Assembly: GCA_964585925.1 (NCBI GenBank)
Contig: CAZPFS010000006.1
Coordinates: 1-64,000, forward strand
Direction of reading: 5' to 3'
DNA length: 64,000 bases
Source: JAAZLS01 sp964585925
GTDB taxonomy: Bacteria; Bacillota; Dethiobacteria; DTU022
Shown here: piece after piece, positions 34,361 through 42,999 of the stretch
Layout of the letters: each line of letters opens with the position of its first letter
How positions within the stretch are numbered: position 1 is the stretch's first letter
The notes under the pieces: model-generated
Told to the model about the DNA's origin: nothing
Database searches by the model: none
The model's input: the letters and a program-made list of their open reading frames with translations, nothing else
Position numbers and translations under genes: made by a program

Positions 34361-35161
34361 ATGCCCGAACGCAAGCGTTGCAACCGGCTGGACGGTAAAA
34401 CCTGGACCAGGTACAGCATCAGCGTATGGAGTGATATCCGGAAAAGTAAAGAGGAGATCAGGGTCGGCCATCCGGCCGGTTTCCCCCTGGAACTGGCCCG
34501 GCGCTGTATCGAGATATTTACCTCCGGGCCCGGTGAACTGGTGGTAGACCCTTTTGCCGGAAGCGGCACTACCCTGATTGCCGCGCACGGTCTGGGACGA
34601 AGGGCGCTCGGCCTGGAGCTTTACCCGCATTATGTGGAGAAGTTTAATCGGAGGCGGGAAGACGCGGCCTGTTCCAACCTCTGTAAACCGGAAATGATTC
34701 AGGATGACGCCCGTAATCTTGGGCGTTATCTCCAACCGGGAGGAGCCGATTTTGTATTGACCTCCCCCCCTTACTGGAATATCATGGAGTCCCCGCGCAG
34801 CGCGGATCTGAAAGCCCCCCGCCCGTACGGCGAAAGCAGCCGGGACCTGGGGCGGGTGGAAAATTACCGGGATTACCTGCAGCATCTTGAGAGGATTTTT
34901 AAGCAGGTGGCTCTGATCCTGAAGCCGGGAGGCTACTGCGTGGCGGTGGTGATGGATATTCGCAAAAAAAGCAGCTTTTACCCCCTGCATCTGGACCTGG
35001 CCCGCTGTCTGGAAAAAGTGGGCCTGGCGTTGGATGATATTATTATCTGGGACCGCCGGGCCGAATACAACCGGCTGCGCCCCCTGGGATACCCGGCGGT
35101 GTTCAGGGTGAATAAGGTGCATGAGTACGTGATGGTGTTTAAGGTAAGGGGACAGGCCTGA
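34361..35161 (+). CDS. DNA methyltransferase (N4-cytosine/N6-adenine type), motif order X-I-IV
   Basis: 266 residues from ATG 34361 (AAGGAAGG just upstream; GTG 34355 is possible). Motif X HPAGFPLELARR and motif I VVDPFAGSGTT lie at the N-terminus (about 35-75). The catalytic motif IV LTSPPYW comes later (about 132-138). TSPPYW is typical of N4-cytosine enzymes. This order is the reverse of the beta-class neighbour at 36469. No restriction enzyme is adjacent, so it looks orphan. Its last codons and stop fall within the first copy of a GGGGACAG repeat, so the end may have been reshaped. Confidence 0.85.
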   Translation: MPERKRCNRLDGKTWTRYSISVWSDIRKSKEEIRVGHPAGFPLELARRCIEIFTSGPGELVVDPFAGSGTTLIAAHGLGRRALGLELYPHYVEKFNRRREDAACSNLCKPEMIQDDARNLGRYLQPGGADFVLTSPPYWNIMESPRSADLKAPRPYGESSRDLGRVENYRDYLQHLERIFKQVALILKPGGYCVAVVMDIRKKSSFYPLHLDLARCLEKVGLALDDIIIWDRRAEYNRLRPLGYPAVFRVNKVHEYVMVFKVRGQA

Positions 35162-35227
35162 AAGATAGGACTGTCCCCATCGGGAGGTAGGGGGACAGGC
35201 TTGTAAGATAGGACTGTCCCCATCGGG
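35148..35227. repeat. 43-base repeat with GGGGACAG...CTGTCCCC arms
   Basis: Two units starting at 35148 and 35191, each with GGGGACAGGC, AAGATAGGA and CTGTCCCC, able to form a hairpin. The second is cut off by the N gap. Confidence 0.85.
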
Positions 35228-35327
35228 NNNNNNNNNNNNNNNNNNNNNNNNNNNNNNNNNNNNNNNNNNNNNNNNNNNNNNNNNNNNNNNNNNNNNNNNN
35301 NNNNNNNNNNNNNNNNNNNNNNNNNNN
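35228..35327. other. Assembly gap (100 N)
   Basis: Exactly 100 N, at the GGGGACAG repeats between the methyltransferase and the lipid kinase. The flanks share no long overlap here, so real sequence, probably more repeats, is missing. Confidence 0.95.
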
Positions 35328-35398
35328 CCCAATGAGGTCCCCAACGGTGTCTTTACCGGGAGGCTGCCTTTTGGAATAAGCTTTGGGGAGAGGATATA

Positions 35399-36334
35399 TT
35401 GAGCTGCAACAATATTGCAAAAACAGCCCTAGTGGTGAATCCGGCCTCCGCCAACGGGAAAACCGGAAAGGCATGGCCGGAAATTGCCTCCCTGCTAAGG
35501 GGCGAGGGTCTTGTTTTTGAAAGTTTTATAACCGGGGGGCCGGGTGAGGGGACGGAGTTGACCCGGCAAGCCTTGCGGCAGGGTTGCCGGCTGGTGGTCG
35601 CAGTGGGGGGAGACGGGACAGTGAACGAGGTGGCAAACGGTTTTTTTACGCCGGAAGGGCCGATCGCGGAAACCGCAGTGTTGGGATTTATTCCTTCGGG
35701 GACGGGAAATGATCTGGCCGATACGCTCGGTATTCCCCGCGGCCACCGGGAGGCGATAAAACACCTGATGTCTAGCCCACCGCGGCAAATAGATCTGGGG
35801 CGGATAACCTTTGCCGGCCATGACGGGAATTTTTATTCCCGCTTTTTTGTAAACGTGGCCGGAGCGGGGCTTGACGGCGAAACAGTGGCCCGGGTCAATC
35901 GCACCTCCAAGGCGCTGGGCGGGTTTGTTTCCTTCTTATGGGGGACGGTGATCGCTTTGCTGCTCTACCGGAACCGGGAAATGGCGATCCGGGTGGACGG
36001 GCGGCCTGTTTTTAAGGGACCGGTAACCATGGCTGCCGTGGGCAACGGCCGTTTTTTCGGGGGAGGGATGTGCATCGCTCCCCGGGCGGTGATGGACGAC
36101 GGTTTGCTGGATATTGTGATTGTACATAACATGAGCAAGCCCGATCTGCTGCGGAGCCTGCCCAGGGTTTACAAGGGTACTCACCTCAGCCACCCCAAGG
36201 TGAAATATTTTTCGGGAAGGAAAGTGGTGATCGATGCTCCGGGGGAGGCCCTGCTCAATCTGGACGGCGAGCAGCCGGGGCGGGCCCCGGTGGAGATCGA
36301 GCTGGTGCCGGGGGCGTTAAATGTTAAGGGGTAG
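35399..36334 (+). CDS. Diacylglycerol/lipid kinase family protein (YegS/DagK-like)
   Basis: 311 residues. Kinase catalytic motif VVAVGGDGTVNEVANGF (about 65-80) and PSGTGNDLADTLGI are complete. Starts at TTG 35399, with GGGGAGAGG upstream. It probably phosphorylates diacylglycerol or a related lipid at the inner membrane face, recycling it for phospholipid synthesis. The exact substrate cannot be told. Confidence 0.9.
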   Translation: MSCNNIAKTALVVNPASANGKTGKAWPEIASLLRGEGLVFESFITGGPGEGTELTRQALRQGCRLVVAVGGDGTVNEVANGFFTPEGPIAETAVLGFIPSGTGNDLADTLGIPRGHREAIKHLMSSPPRQIDLGRITFAGHDGNFYSRFFVNVAGAGLDGETVARVNRTSKALGGFVSFLWGTVIALLLYRNREMAIRVDGRPVFKGPVTMAAVGNGRFFGGGMCIAPRAVMDDGLLDIVIVHNMSKPDLLRSLPRVYKGTHLSHPKVKYFSGRKVVIDAPGEALLNLDGEQPGRAPVEIELVPGALNVKG

Positions 36335-36468
36335 GGTATATGGAACCGCGGATGCCGAATAAAGGAAAAGCAATAATAAGTGCCGAACAATACAAATTAA
36401 TAATACAAGTAGCCTATTAAAGGTTAGCAATAAGTATAGAAGCGTTGTGTAAAGGAGATGTTCGTAGA

Positions 36469-37362
36469 ATGGCTACAGAAACCAGCAGTTTTGGTGTTTC
36501 AAAAAGGGAAGGGCACGATTCTTCAAAATTTTATGGTAGGAAATTATACGGTGATAGCCGTAATTCTATAAAAACCTCAAATAAGGCGGTTTGTTTTCCG
36601 GTCGAACACCTGAATAAGGTTTATTGCCAGGATTCAAAAGACTTATCCTTCCTTCCAGATAATTGCCTACATCTAATGGTTACATCACCGCCTTACAATG
36701 TGGGCAAGGATTATGACGACAACTTGTCGCTGGATGAGTATTTATCTTTGATTGAAGATGTAATGAAGGAAATTTATCGGATTTTAGTTCCCGGAGGCAG
36801 AGCATGTATTAATATCGCAAATCTAGGTCGGAAACCTTATATCCATCTAAATGGATACATAATTCAGGTTATGCAAGAAATTGGTTTTTTAATGCGGGGA
36901 GAAATAATTTGGAATAAAGCGGCCAGTTCTGGAAGTTCAACCGCTTGGGGTAGTTGGTGCTCGGCTACCAATCCTACTTTACGGGATGTTCATGAGTACA
37001 TTATGGTTTTTTCTAAAGGTTCGTTTTCTCGTTCTATTATTACTGATGAGGGGAAAAAAGAAAATACGATTAAAAGGGATGAATTCCTAGAATTCACCAA
37101 AAGCATTTGGACCTTTAATACCGAGTCGGCAAAACGAGTAAATCACCCAGCTCCTTTCCCAATAGAATTGCCATATCGATTGATGCAATTATATACATTT
37201 AAGAATGATGTTATCATAGACCCTTTTAATGGCAGCGGCACAACTTGTCTTGCGGCGATAAAAAGTGGAAGAGGCTACATTGGGATAGATAATAATGAAG
37301 AATATGTGGACACCTCCCTTACCAGAATACAAAATTTTATTGATTATGGTGAAGGGGGGTAG
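36469..37362 (+). CDS. Beta-class DNA adenine/cytosine methyltransferase, AT-rich
   Basis: 297 residues from ATG 36469 (AAAGGAG 11 bases upstream; in-frame ATG 36445 is the alternative). Order is IV (VTSPPYNVGKDYDD, about 77), target-recognition region, X (NHPAPFPIELPYRL, about 226), I (VIIDPFNGSGTT, about 253), that is, beta class. TSPPYN fits N6-adenine or N4-cytosine. Markedly AT-richer than its neighbours, which points to recent transfer. No cognate endonuclease is adjacent. Confidence 0.88.
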   Translation: MATETSSFGVSKREGHDSSKFYGRKLYGDSRNSIKTSNKAVCFPVEHLNKVYCQDSKDLSFLPDNCLHLMVTSPPYNVGKDYDDNLSLDEYLSLIEDVMKEIYRILVPGGRACINIANLGRKPYIHLNGYIIQVMQEIGFLMRGEIIWNKAASSGSSTAWGSWCSATNPTLRDVHEYIMVFSKGSFSRSIITDEGKKENTIKRDEFLEFTKSIWTFNTESAKRVNHPAPFPIELPYRLMQLYTFKNDVIIDPFNGSGTTCLAAIKSGRGYIGIDNNEEYVDTSLTRIQNFIDYGEGG

Positions 37363-37404
37363 GGGCTTCTCTTTTAAACCTTCTTCAAACTTTTGAAATC
37401 CCAC

Positions 37405-37540
37405 TGAATTTTATTAAATTTAAATCCCCCTAAATCTCTAAATCCCCCTAAATCCCCCTTTAGGAAAGGGGGATTTAGAGCATTGGTAGGAAAGGGGGAC
37501 TTTGAGCCTTGGTTGTAAAGGGGGCCGGCCGGCCGGGTAT
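37405..37540. repeat. AAATCCCCCTAAATCCCCCTTT repeat cluster
   Basis: Direct copies of TAAATCCCCC around a CCCCCTTTAGGAAAGGGGG palindrome, and a further GGAAAGGGGGACTTTG. Same family as at 10.8-12.7 and 25.6-26.0 kb. No gene lies between 37363 and 37587. Confidence 0.8.
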
Positions 37541-37587
37541 TACCTTTATCCGCAGCTTCATATAATAAGGGTAAAGGGGGAATCCCG

Positions 37588-38481
37588 GTGGAAACTTTTT
37601 TTGTGATCACCAGGCGATCTGCTGCTTTCCTGAAACAGCAGATTGATAATAAAGAGGTATTCCTGGATATGTTGGATTCCGGCTGCAATTGGTGCAGCCC
37701 TGACGGGAACATGGCCGTGCTCAGCATATTTCCCCGACGGGTTGAATTTACCCGGGAACAATCCAAAAAAATAGGTGAGTTTCTGGCCTCCATCACGGCC
37801 TGCATTATTGTCAGCCATTTTCGTGATCTTATATTTCAGGATTTGATCAGAGATCACTATTTCTATTTTAGGCAGGAAGAGCAATCTCAGATAGCCGATC
37901 TGGCCAGGCGAAGTTTTCAGAAAGGCATTTATTGCCACCGGCAGAAGACAGTGCAGGCGGTAATTGAAAATAGGATCAGGGTTTATTTTTATTCCGAATG
38001 CCGGCACCTGGATCTGGAGGGATTCATCAATTTTCGCCTTCAGGATTTTCAGGAGGAACTGAAAAAAGCGGTCGAGGTGGCGGTAGAAAGTTACCTGATG
38101 GAAAAGGAATACCGGGAATTGGTGAGGATGCTCAGGTACCTGCTGGAAATGGAGGAACCCAAGGTCGATCTGGTACATCTTCTGATTGATAAGAAGGGTC
38201 TAATCCGGGTGGCTGATGAAGAGTTTAACAAAATAGATCACCGCCAGTGGGAGGACTTTTCAATGGAGGATCTGGATGGTTTTTTTGATTATGAGGATCT
38301 GCTGATCAGCATGCTGGTATCAATCGCGCCCGGAAAGTTGATGGTGCATCAGAATGTGCTGCCCCGTTATCCCAAACTGGTGGATACCATCAGGAAAATA
38401 TTTGGCCCCCGGGCGGTGTTTTGTCTCGGCTGTGAACATTGTTCCCGGGAGCCGTTGTATCTGGTAGGCAGGGATACCTGA
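37588..38481 (+). CDS. ytxC: Sporulation protein YtxC-like
   Basis: 297 residues; matches in length, layout and place the YtxC family found upstream of thrS in spore-forming Firmicutes. No enzymatic motif is evident; the middle (about 125-200) is strongly helical, and a CLGCEHC cysteine cluster lies near the end. Starts at GTG 37588 behind AAAGGGGG. The B. subtilis counterpart is of unknown biochemical role. Its presence supports, but does not prove, spore formation. Confidence 0.75.
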   Translation: METFFVITRRSAAFLKQQIDNKEVFLDMLDSGCNWCSPDGNMAVLSIFPRRVEFTREQSKKIGEFLASITACIIVSHFRDLIFQDLIRDHYFYFRQEEQSQIADLARRSFQKGIYCHRQKTVQAVIENRIRVYFYSECRHLDLEGFINFRLQDFQEELKKAVEVAVESYLMEKEYRELVRMLRYLLEMEEPKVDLVHLLIDKKGLIRVADEEFNKIDHRQWEDFSMEDLDGFFDYEDLLISMLVSIAPGKLMVHQNVLPRYPKLVDTIRKIFGPRAVFCLGCEHCSREPLYLVGRDT

Positions 38482-38499
38482 TTCCCGCCGTTTCTGAGG

Positions 38500-38660
38500 G
38501 CCCCTAGCCGGGGAAGACGGCGGCCGGGCGGCGGAGCCGGGTGGAGGAAAACCTCTCTCAGCAGGCCTTTTCCTCCGGTGCGGGAGGGCACCGCGGTTCC
38601 GCCGCCTGTCTTGACAGGGGGAGGGACAAGTTCTATAGTAAGGATAAATTTGCTTCTGCG
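38500..38660 (+). promoter_or_regulatory. Possible degenerate T-box leader of thrS
   Basis: GGGAGGGCACCGCGG (38582-38596) resembles the T-box core TGGNACCGCG with one mismatch (G for the T that pairs with the tRNA end). A hairpin CCTGT/ACAGG (38617-38630) follows, but without T-run. The GC-rich 38500-38580 part could be stem I, yet I cannot assign a Thr specifier. thrS genes in Firmicutes often carry T-boxes. Confidence 0.35.
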
Positions 38661-38680
38661 TAAACAAGGGAGGGCTGGGT

Positions 38681-40585
38681 TTGTCGTTGGTCAAGGTCAC
38701 TTTGGAAGACGGATCCGAAGTTTCTTTTCCGGAGGGGATCACCTGCCGGGAAGTACTTTGGGAATGGAAGGGCCGGGAAGCAGAGGCGGTGGCCGCCCTG
38801 ATTGACGGCCAGGAAAGCGATTTAACCACCTCCTTGCATGAAAATTGCCGGCTGGAATTTTTAGATTTTGATTCCCCCGCGGGAGCCAGAATTTACCGGC
38901 ACACCGCCAGCCATATTCTGGCCCAGGCGGTGAAAAAGCTTTACCCCGGCACCAGGCTGGGTATAGGCCCGGCGATCGATCTGGGCTTCTACTACGATTT
39001 TGACTTCAAGGAACCCATCTCCGCCGGTGATCTGAACCGGATCGAAAAAGAGATGATGAATATCATCGCCGAGGATCTTCCCCTGCAGCGCCTGGAGGTT
39101 TCCCGCCAGGAGGCGAAACAGTTGTTTGCGCAGGCCGGCGAAAAATACAAACTGGGGCTGATCAACGAATTGGCGGATGATCAGATCATTTCCTGCTACC
39201 GGCAGGGGGATTTTATCGATCTGTGCGCCGGGCCTCACCTCGCCACTACCGGGCAGGTGAAAGCGGTGAAGCTGACCGGACTTGCCGGGGCTTACTGGCG
39301 GGGAGATGAACGAAATCCCATGCTGCAGCGGATATATGGCACTGCATTTCCTTCGCAGGCCCAGTTGGAGGAACATCTGCGCCGGCTGGAGGAAGCTCAA
39401 AAAAGAGACCACCGCAGACTTGGCCGGGAACTGGATCTGTTCAGTCTCCACGAGGAAGGCCCGGGGTTTCCCTTTTTTCATTATCCGGGGATGATCATTT
39501 TGCAGGAGCTCACCGCTTTCTGGAGGGAGGAGCACCGCCGGGCGGGATATGAGGAAATTAAAACCCCCCTTATTCTAAACCGGCAACTGTGGGAACAGTC
39601 CGGGCACTGGGATCATTTTCGGGAAAATATGTATTTTACCCGCATTGACGAGCAAGATTATGCGGTAAAACCGATGAATTGCCCCGGGGCCATGCTGATT
39701 TACCGCTCCCGGATGCACAGTTACCGCGATCTCCCCCGCCGGATCGCCGAGATGGGGCTGGTTCACCGCCACGAGCTCTCGGGAACCCTGCACGGATTGA
39801 TGCGGGTGCGCAGCTTCACCCAGGACGACGCCCATTTATTCATGCTTCCGGACCAGGTGGAATCGGAAATCGAGGGGATTATCGATCTGGTGGACCGGTT
39901 TTACCACACTTTCGGGTTCAATTACCGGGTGGAGTTGAGCACCCGCCCCGAAAAGGCGATGGGTTCGGTGGAGGTATGGGATCAGGCCACCTCGATCCTG
40001 GAACGGGTGCTGAACGGGCGGGGGCTGGCCTACCAGGTGAACCAGGGCGAGGGCGCTTTCTACGGCCCCAAGATAGATTTTCACCTGCAGGACTGTCTGG
40101 GGCGGGAATGGCAGTGCAGCACCATCCAGCTTGATTTTCAGATGCCCGAAAAATTTGATCTGACCTATATCGGCGAAGACGGGCAGAAACACCGCCCGGT
40201 AGTGATTCACCGGGTAATTTACGGCGCCATGGAAAGGTTTTTTGCCCTGTTGATCGAGCACTACGGGGGGGCCTTTCCGGCCTGGCTGGCCCCGGTGCAG
40301 GCGATGGTGATCCCGATTACGGAGCGCCACCAGGCTTATGGACAGCAGGTTTGCCGCCGTCTTTCCCAAAAATTCCGGGTATCGATCGATGACCGCAACG
40401 AGAAGATGGGCTACAAGATCAGGGAGGCGCAGCTTAAAAAAATTCCGTACATGCTGGTGGTAGGAGACCGGGAAGAACAGGGTCAACTGGTGGCGGTGCG
40501 TTCCCGGGACAGCGGGGACCTGGGTGTGTTCCCGGTGGAGGATTTTTCACGGCATTTGCAGCAGGAAATTGAAGAAAAACGGTAA
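38681..40585 (+). CDS. thrS: Threonyl-tRNA synthetase
   Basis: 634 residues of standard bacterial ThrRS. The order is a TGS domain (about 1-62), editing domain with HTASHILAQAV and the CAGPHL zinc-like site (about 65-230), a class II catalytic core (MNCPGAM, RHELSGTLHGLMRVRSFTQDDAH, GAFYGPKIDF), and anticodon-binding C-terminus (about 530-634). Start TTG 38681 follows AAGGGAGGG. It charges tRNA-Thr. Next to infC-rpmI-rplT, the classical arrangement. Confidence 0.97.
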   Translation: MSLVKVTLEDGSEVSFPEGITCREVLWEWKGREAEAVAALIDGQESDLTTSLHENCRLEFLDFDSPAGARIYRHTASHILAQAVKKLYPGTRLGIGPAIDLGFYYDFDFKEPISAGDLNRIEKEMMNIIAEDLPLQRLEVSRQEAKQLFAQAGEKYKLGLINELADDQIISCYRQGDFIDLCAGPHLATTGQVKAVKLTGLAGAYWRGDERNPMLQRIYGTAFPSQAQLEEHLRRLEEAQKRDHRRLGRELDLFSLHEEGPGFPFFHYPGMIILQELTAFWREEHRRAGYEEIKTPLILNRQLWEQSGHWDHFRENMYFTRIDEQDYAVKPMNCPGAMLIYRSRMHSYRDLPRRIAEMGLVHRHELSGTLHGLMRVRSFTQDDAHLFMLPDQVESEIEGIIDLVDRFYHTFGFNYRVELSTRPEKAMGSVEVWDQATSILERVLNGRGLAYQVNQGEGAFYGPKIDFHLQDCLGREWQCSTIQLDFQMPEKFDLTYIGEDGQKHRPVVIHRVIYGAMERFFALLIEHYGGAFPAWLAPVQAMVIPITERHQAYGQQVCRRLSQKFRVSIDDRNEKMGYKIREAQLKKIPYMLVVGDREEQGQLVAVRSRDSGDLGVFPVEDFSRHLQQEIEEKR

Positions 40586-40610
40586 ACAGGGGCGTGGCAG
40601 ATAAAAAGGT

Positions 40611-40639
40611 TTGACCCGGTTGCACAATTTTGATATATT
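40611..40639 (+). promoter_or_regulatory. Promoter of infC-rpmI-rplT
   Basis: TTGACC (40611-40616), 17 bases, TATATT (40634-40639) preceded by TGA (extended -10). Starts only 26 bases after thrS, so the translation operon is independently transcribed. Confidence 0.8.
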
Positions 40640-40645
40640 TTGTAA

Positions 40646-40755
40646 GGTAAGGTCAAGAAGAAGCCACCGCTTCTCACCCCGGGGCGAAAGCTGCCGGGGT
40701 AGGCCGCAGAATAAAGATCCAAGTTGCAAGCAGGTGGCAGTTCCTGCTTGCTTTT
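40646..40755 (+). ncRNA. infC leader with attenuator (L20-leader type)
   Basis: After hairpins at GAAGC/GCTTC and CCCCGG/CCGGGG comes a terminator with arms GCAAGCAGG (40726-40734) and CCTGCTTGC (40743-40751) plus TTTT. Firmicutes infC-rpmI-rplT leaders bound by ribosomal protein L20 have this organisation. The place, 110 bases ahead of infC, agrees. Confidence 0.65.
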
Positions 40756-40867
40756 GATCAGGGGGCCTTTTCCCTTTCTGACGGCGGCATTTCCGGAAAT
40801 GGTATCGGAGGGTGTGCTTGTTTTGGTCAGCCCGCGGGGCTGTTAATATCTACAGGAGGTGAACGAG

Positions 40868-41383
40868 ATTACAAAAAACCTGTTCATTAATGAACAAATC
40901 AATGCCCGGGAGGTGTTGGTAATCGACACCGACGGCACCCAATTGGGGGTCCTCAAGATCGAGGAAGCGCTGCGGGCGGCGGAAGAAAAAAAGCTCGATC
41001 TGGTCAATGTTGCCCCGGCGGCGCGTCCACCGGTGTGCAGGATCATGGATTACGGGAAACACAAGTATGAACAGAGCAAGCGGGACCGGGAAGCGCGCAA
41101 GAAGCAGAAGCTGATCACGGTCAAGGAGGTCAAATTTCGGCCCAACATAGACCGGCATGATTTTGAGGTTAAGCTGAAAAATGCCCGCCGTTTCCTGGAA
41201 GAGGGGGACAAGGTCAAGGTTACGGTAATGTTCCGGGGCCGGGAGGTCACTCATTCCAACATCGCGCTGCGCCTTTGCCAGAGCATGGCGGAAGAGATCA
41301 AGGAGTACGGGTCCGTGGAACGACCGCCGAAACTTGAGGGGCGAAATATGATCATGATTTTAAACCCGGTCAAATCGCACTAG
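40868..41383 (+). CDS. infC: Translation initiation factor IF-3
   Basis: 171 residues: N-terminal domain (INEQINAREVLVIDTDG), lysine-rich linker and C-terminal domain (VKEVKFRPNIDRHDFEVKLKNA). AGGAGGT ends seven bases before ATT 40868, and homologous sequence begins right there, so ATT is very likely the start. This rare start is conserved in infC because IF-3 then represses its own translation. A GTG at 40859 lies inside the ribosome site. First gene of infC-rpmI-rplT. Confidence 0.95.
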   Translation: MTKNLFINEQINAREVLVIDTDGTQLGVLKIEEALRAAEEKKLDLVNVAPAARPPVCRIMDYGKHKYEQSKRDREARKKQKLITVKEVKFRPNIDRHDFEVKLKNARRFLEEGDKVKVTVMFRGREVTHSNIALRLCQSMAEEIKEYGSVERPPKLEGRNMIMILNPVKSH

Positions 41384-41405
41384 AACAGAAGAGGAGGCAG
41401 TACCT

Positions 41406-41597
41406 GTGCCCAAGATGAAAACCCACCGCGGGGCAGCCAAGCGGTTTAAAAAAACCGGCGGGGGGAAATTTAAGCGTTTCCGGGCTTTTGCCAGTCACAA
41501 ATTAGGCAAGAAAAGCTCCAATCGCAAGCGGCGACTGCGTCAATCAACTCTGGTTGGCGCCGCAGATCACAAAAGGGTGGAAAAACTGTTGCCATAA
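41406..41597 (+). CDS. rpmI: Ribosomal protein bL35
   Basis: 63 residues, very basic, typical PKMKTHRGAAKRFKKTGGGKFKR start and HKLGKKSSNRKRRLR core. Starts at GTG 41406 with GAGGAGG upstream. Part of the large subunit. Confidence 0.97.
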   Translation: MPKMKTHRGAAKRFKKTGGGKFKRFRAFASHKLGKKSSNRKRRLRQSTLVGAADHKRVEKLLP

Positions 41598-41652
41598 ACG
41601 GTTACAGCCCTGATTTGGACCCAACATCACAGTATTTGGAGGGGGTTTGGCC

Positions 41653-42006
41653 ATGCCTCGGGTTAAAAGGGGGCCTGCCGCCAGAAGGCGGCGGAAAAAA
41701 ATATTAAAATTAGCCAAGGGATATTACGGCTCTAAAAGCACCTTGTTCAGGGTAGCCAACCAGCAGGTAATGAAATCGCTGGCTTATGCCTACCGTGATC
41801 GCCGGCGGCGCAAGCGGGATTTTCGCCGGTTGTGGATCACCCGGATCAATGCTGCCGCCCGGCTGAACGGGCTTTCTTACAGCCGTTTCATAAACGGGTT
41901 GAAAAAAGCCAATGTGTCTATCAACAGGAAACTACTGGCCGATATGGCGGTAAATGACCGCAACGGGTTTGATCAGTTGGCCAAGGTCGCCCGGGACAGC
42001 CTGTAA
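41653..42006 (+). CDS. rplT: Ribosomal protein bL20
   Basis: 117 residues from ATG 41653 (GGAGGGGG seven bases upstream). N-terminal RNA-binding arm MPRVKRGPAARRRRKKILKL and the GYYGSKSTLFRVANQQVMKS core are diagnostic. Needed for early 50S assembly, and in Firmicutes it feeds back on the operon leader. Confidence 0.97.
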   Translation: MPRVKRGPAARRRRKKILKLAKGYYGSKSTLFRVANQQVMKSLAYAYRDRRRRKRDFRRLWITRINAAARLNGLSYSRFINGLKKANVSINRKLLADMAVNDRNGFDQLAKVARDSL

Positions 42007-42083
42007 TTGCCGCCCCGGCCTGCCGAAGGAATTTTAAGGGTCAACCGCTTAACCGGTTGCCCCGAAATATCATACGAACAGAC

Positions 42084-42125
42084 AGCCGCAGCAGCCTGGC
42101 GCGTTTCACTGGTTGGCGGCTTTTT
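42084..42125 (+). terminator. Terminator of the infC operon
   Basis: AGCCG..CAGCC pairs with GGTTG..CGGCT and is followed by TTTT. It lies 78 bases past rplT. Confidence 0.65.
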
Positions 42126-42174
42126 AAATGTTTGATTTTGCCCCCGGTGAACGGAGGCAGAAAAGAGGGAGAGA

Positions 42175-42978
42175 GTGACTGAACGGGAAATCTCAAGTCT
42201 GCGGCATCCCCTGATCAAACAGTATATTCGCCTGTCCGGCAGCCGGCGGCACCGTCTGCTGGCCGGCAGGCTGCCCCTGGAAGGGCCCAACCTGATCCGG
42301 GAGGCGCTCCGGGCGGGGATCGTTCCGCAGGCTGTTTTCTATACCCGCCGGTGCGCGGAAAGGCCGGGGCTGCGGAACATATTTTCTAATATGCCGGGTG
42401 AGGTTGAGCGTCTGGTGCTGGCCCCGGAGCTGTTTAAGAAAATGGCCCTCACCGATACCCCGCAGGAGATAGCCGCGCTGGTCCCTCTGCCGGCCATTTT
42501 GTCCGCCCGGCCGAGGGCGGGTGAAATTAGCCTGGGGCTCTTGCTGGACCGGATCCGGGACCCCGGGAATTTGGGCACCATAATCCGCACGGCGGCCGCC
42601 GCCGGCGCCGGGGGGATCTGGTTGACCTCGGGGACTGCAGATCCGTTCAGTCCCAAAGTGATGCGTTCCACCGCGGGGGCCGTGTTTCACCTGCCCCCGG
42701 TATTCATCCCCGATCCCCTGGAATGGCTGGATGCGCAGAAAGAAAAAGGGGTTCAAATTGTAGCCGCCGCTCCGGATCAAGGCCGGTATTACGGCGATGC
42801 CGACCTGCGCCCCCCCACGATTTTTATTATTGGCAATGAAAGCTGCGGCGTAGATCCGGGGCTTGCCGCCGGGGCCGATCAAAAGGTATCCATCCCCCAG
42901 CCCGGCTGGGGCAGCTCCCTCAACGCCGCCGTTTCCACGGCCATATTGCTTTACGAAGCCCTTCGCCAGCGGAGATAG
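42175..42978 (+). CDS. TrmH/SpoU-family RNA 2'-O-methyltransferase
   Basis: 267 residues. An N-terminal substrate-binding domain (about 1-100) is followed by the SPOUT knot domain with LLLDRIRDPGNLGTIIRTAAAAG, FIIGNESCGV and VSIPQPGWGSSLNAAVSTAILLYE, the three motifs that build the knotted SAM site. It methylates a ribose in rRNA or tRNA; the exact base is not readable. GTG 42175 follows GAGGGAGA. The usual neighbour of rplT in Clostridia. Confidence 0.93.
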   Translation: MTEREISSLRHPLIKQYIRLSGSRRHRLLAGRLPLEGPNLIREALRAGIVPQAVFYTRRCAERPGLRNIFSNMPGEVERLVLAPELFKKMALTDTPQEIAALVPLPAILSARPRAGEISLGLLLDRIRDPGNLGTIIRTAAAAGAGGIWLTSGTADPFSPKVMRSTAGAVFHLPPVFIPDPLEWLDAQKEKGVQIVAAAPDQGRYYGDADLRPPTIFIIGNESCGVDPGLAAGADQKVSIPQPGWGSSLNAAVSTAILLYEALRQRR

Positions 42979-42999
42979 CGCCACAACCTGCCTGTACTG

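Noticed and set aside
34361..37362. Restriction-modification or other defence island
   Set aside because: Two methyltransferases but no endonuclease, specificity subunit or other defence gene; the lipid kinase between them is housekeeping. The gap could hide something, but nothing visible supports a defence system.
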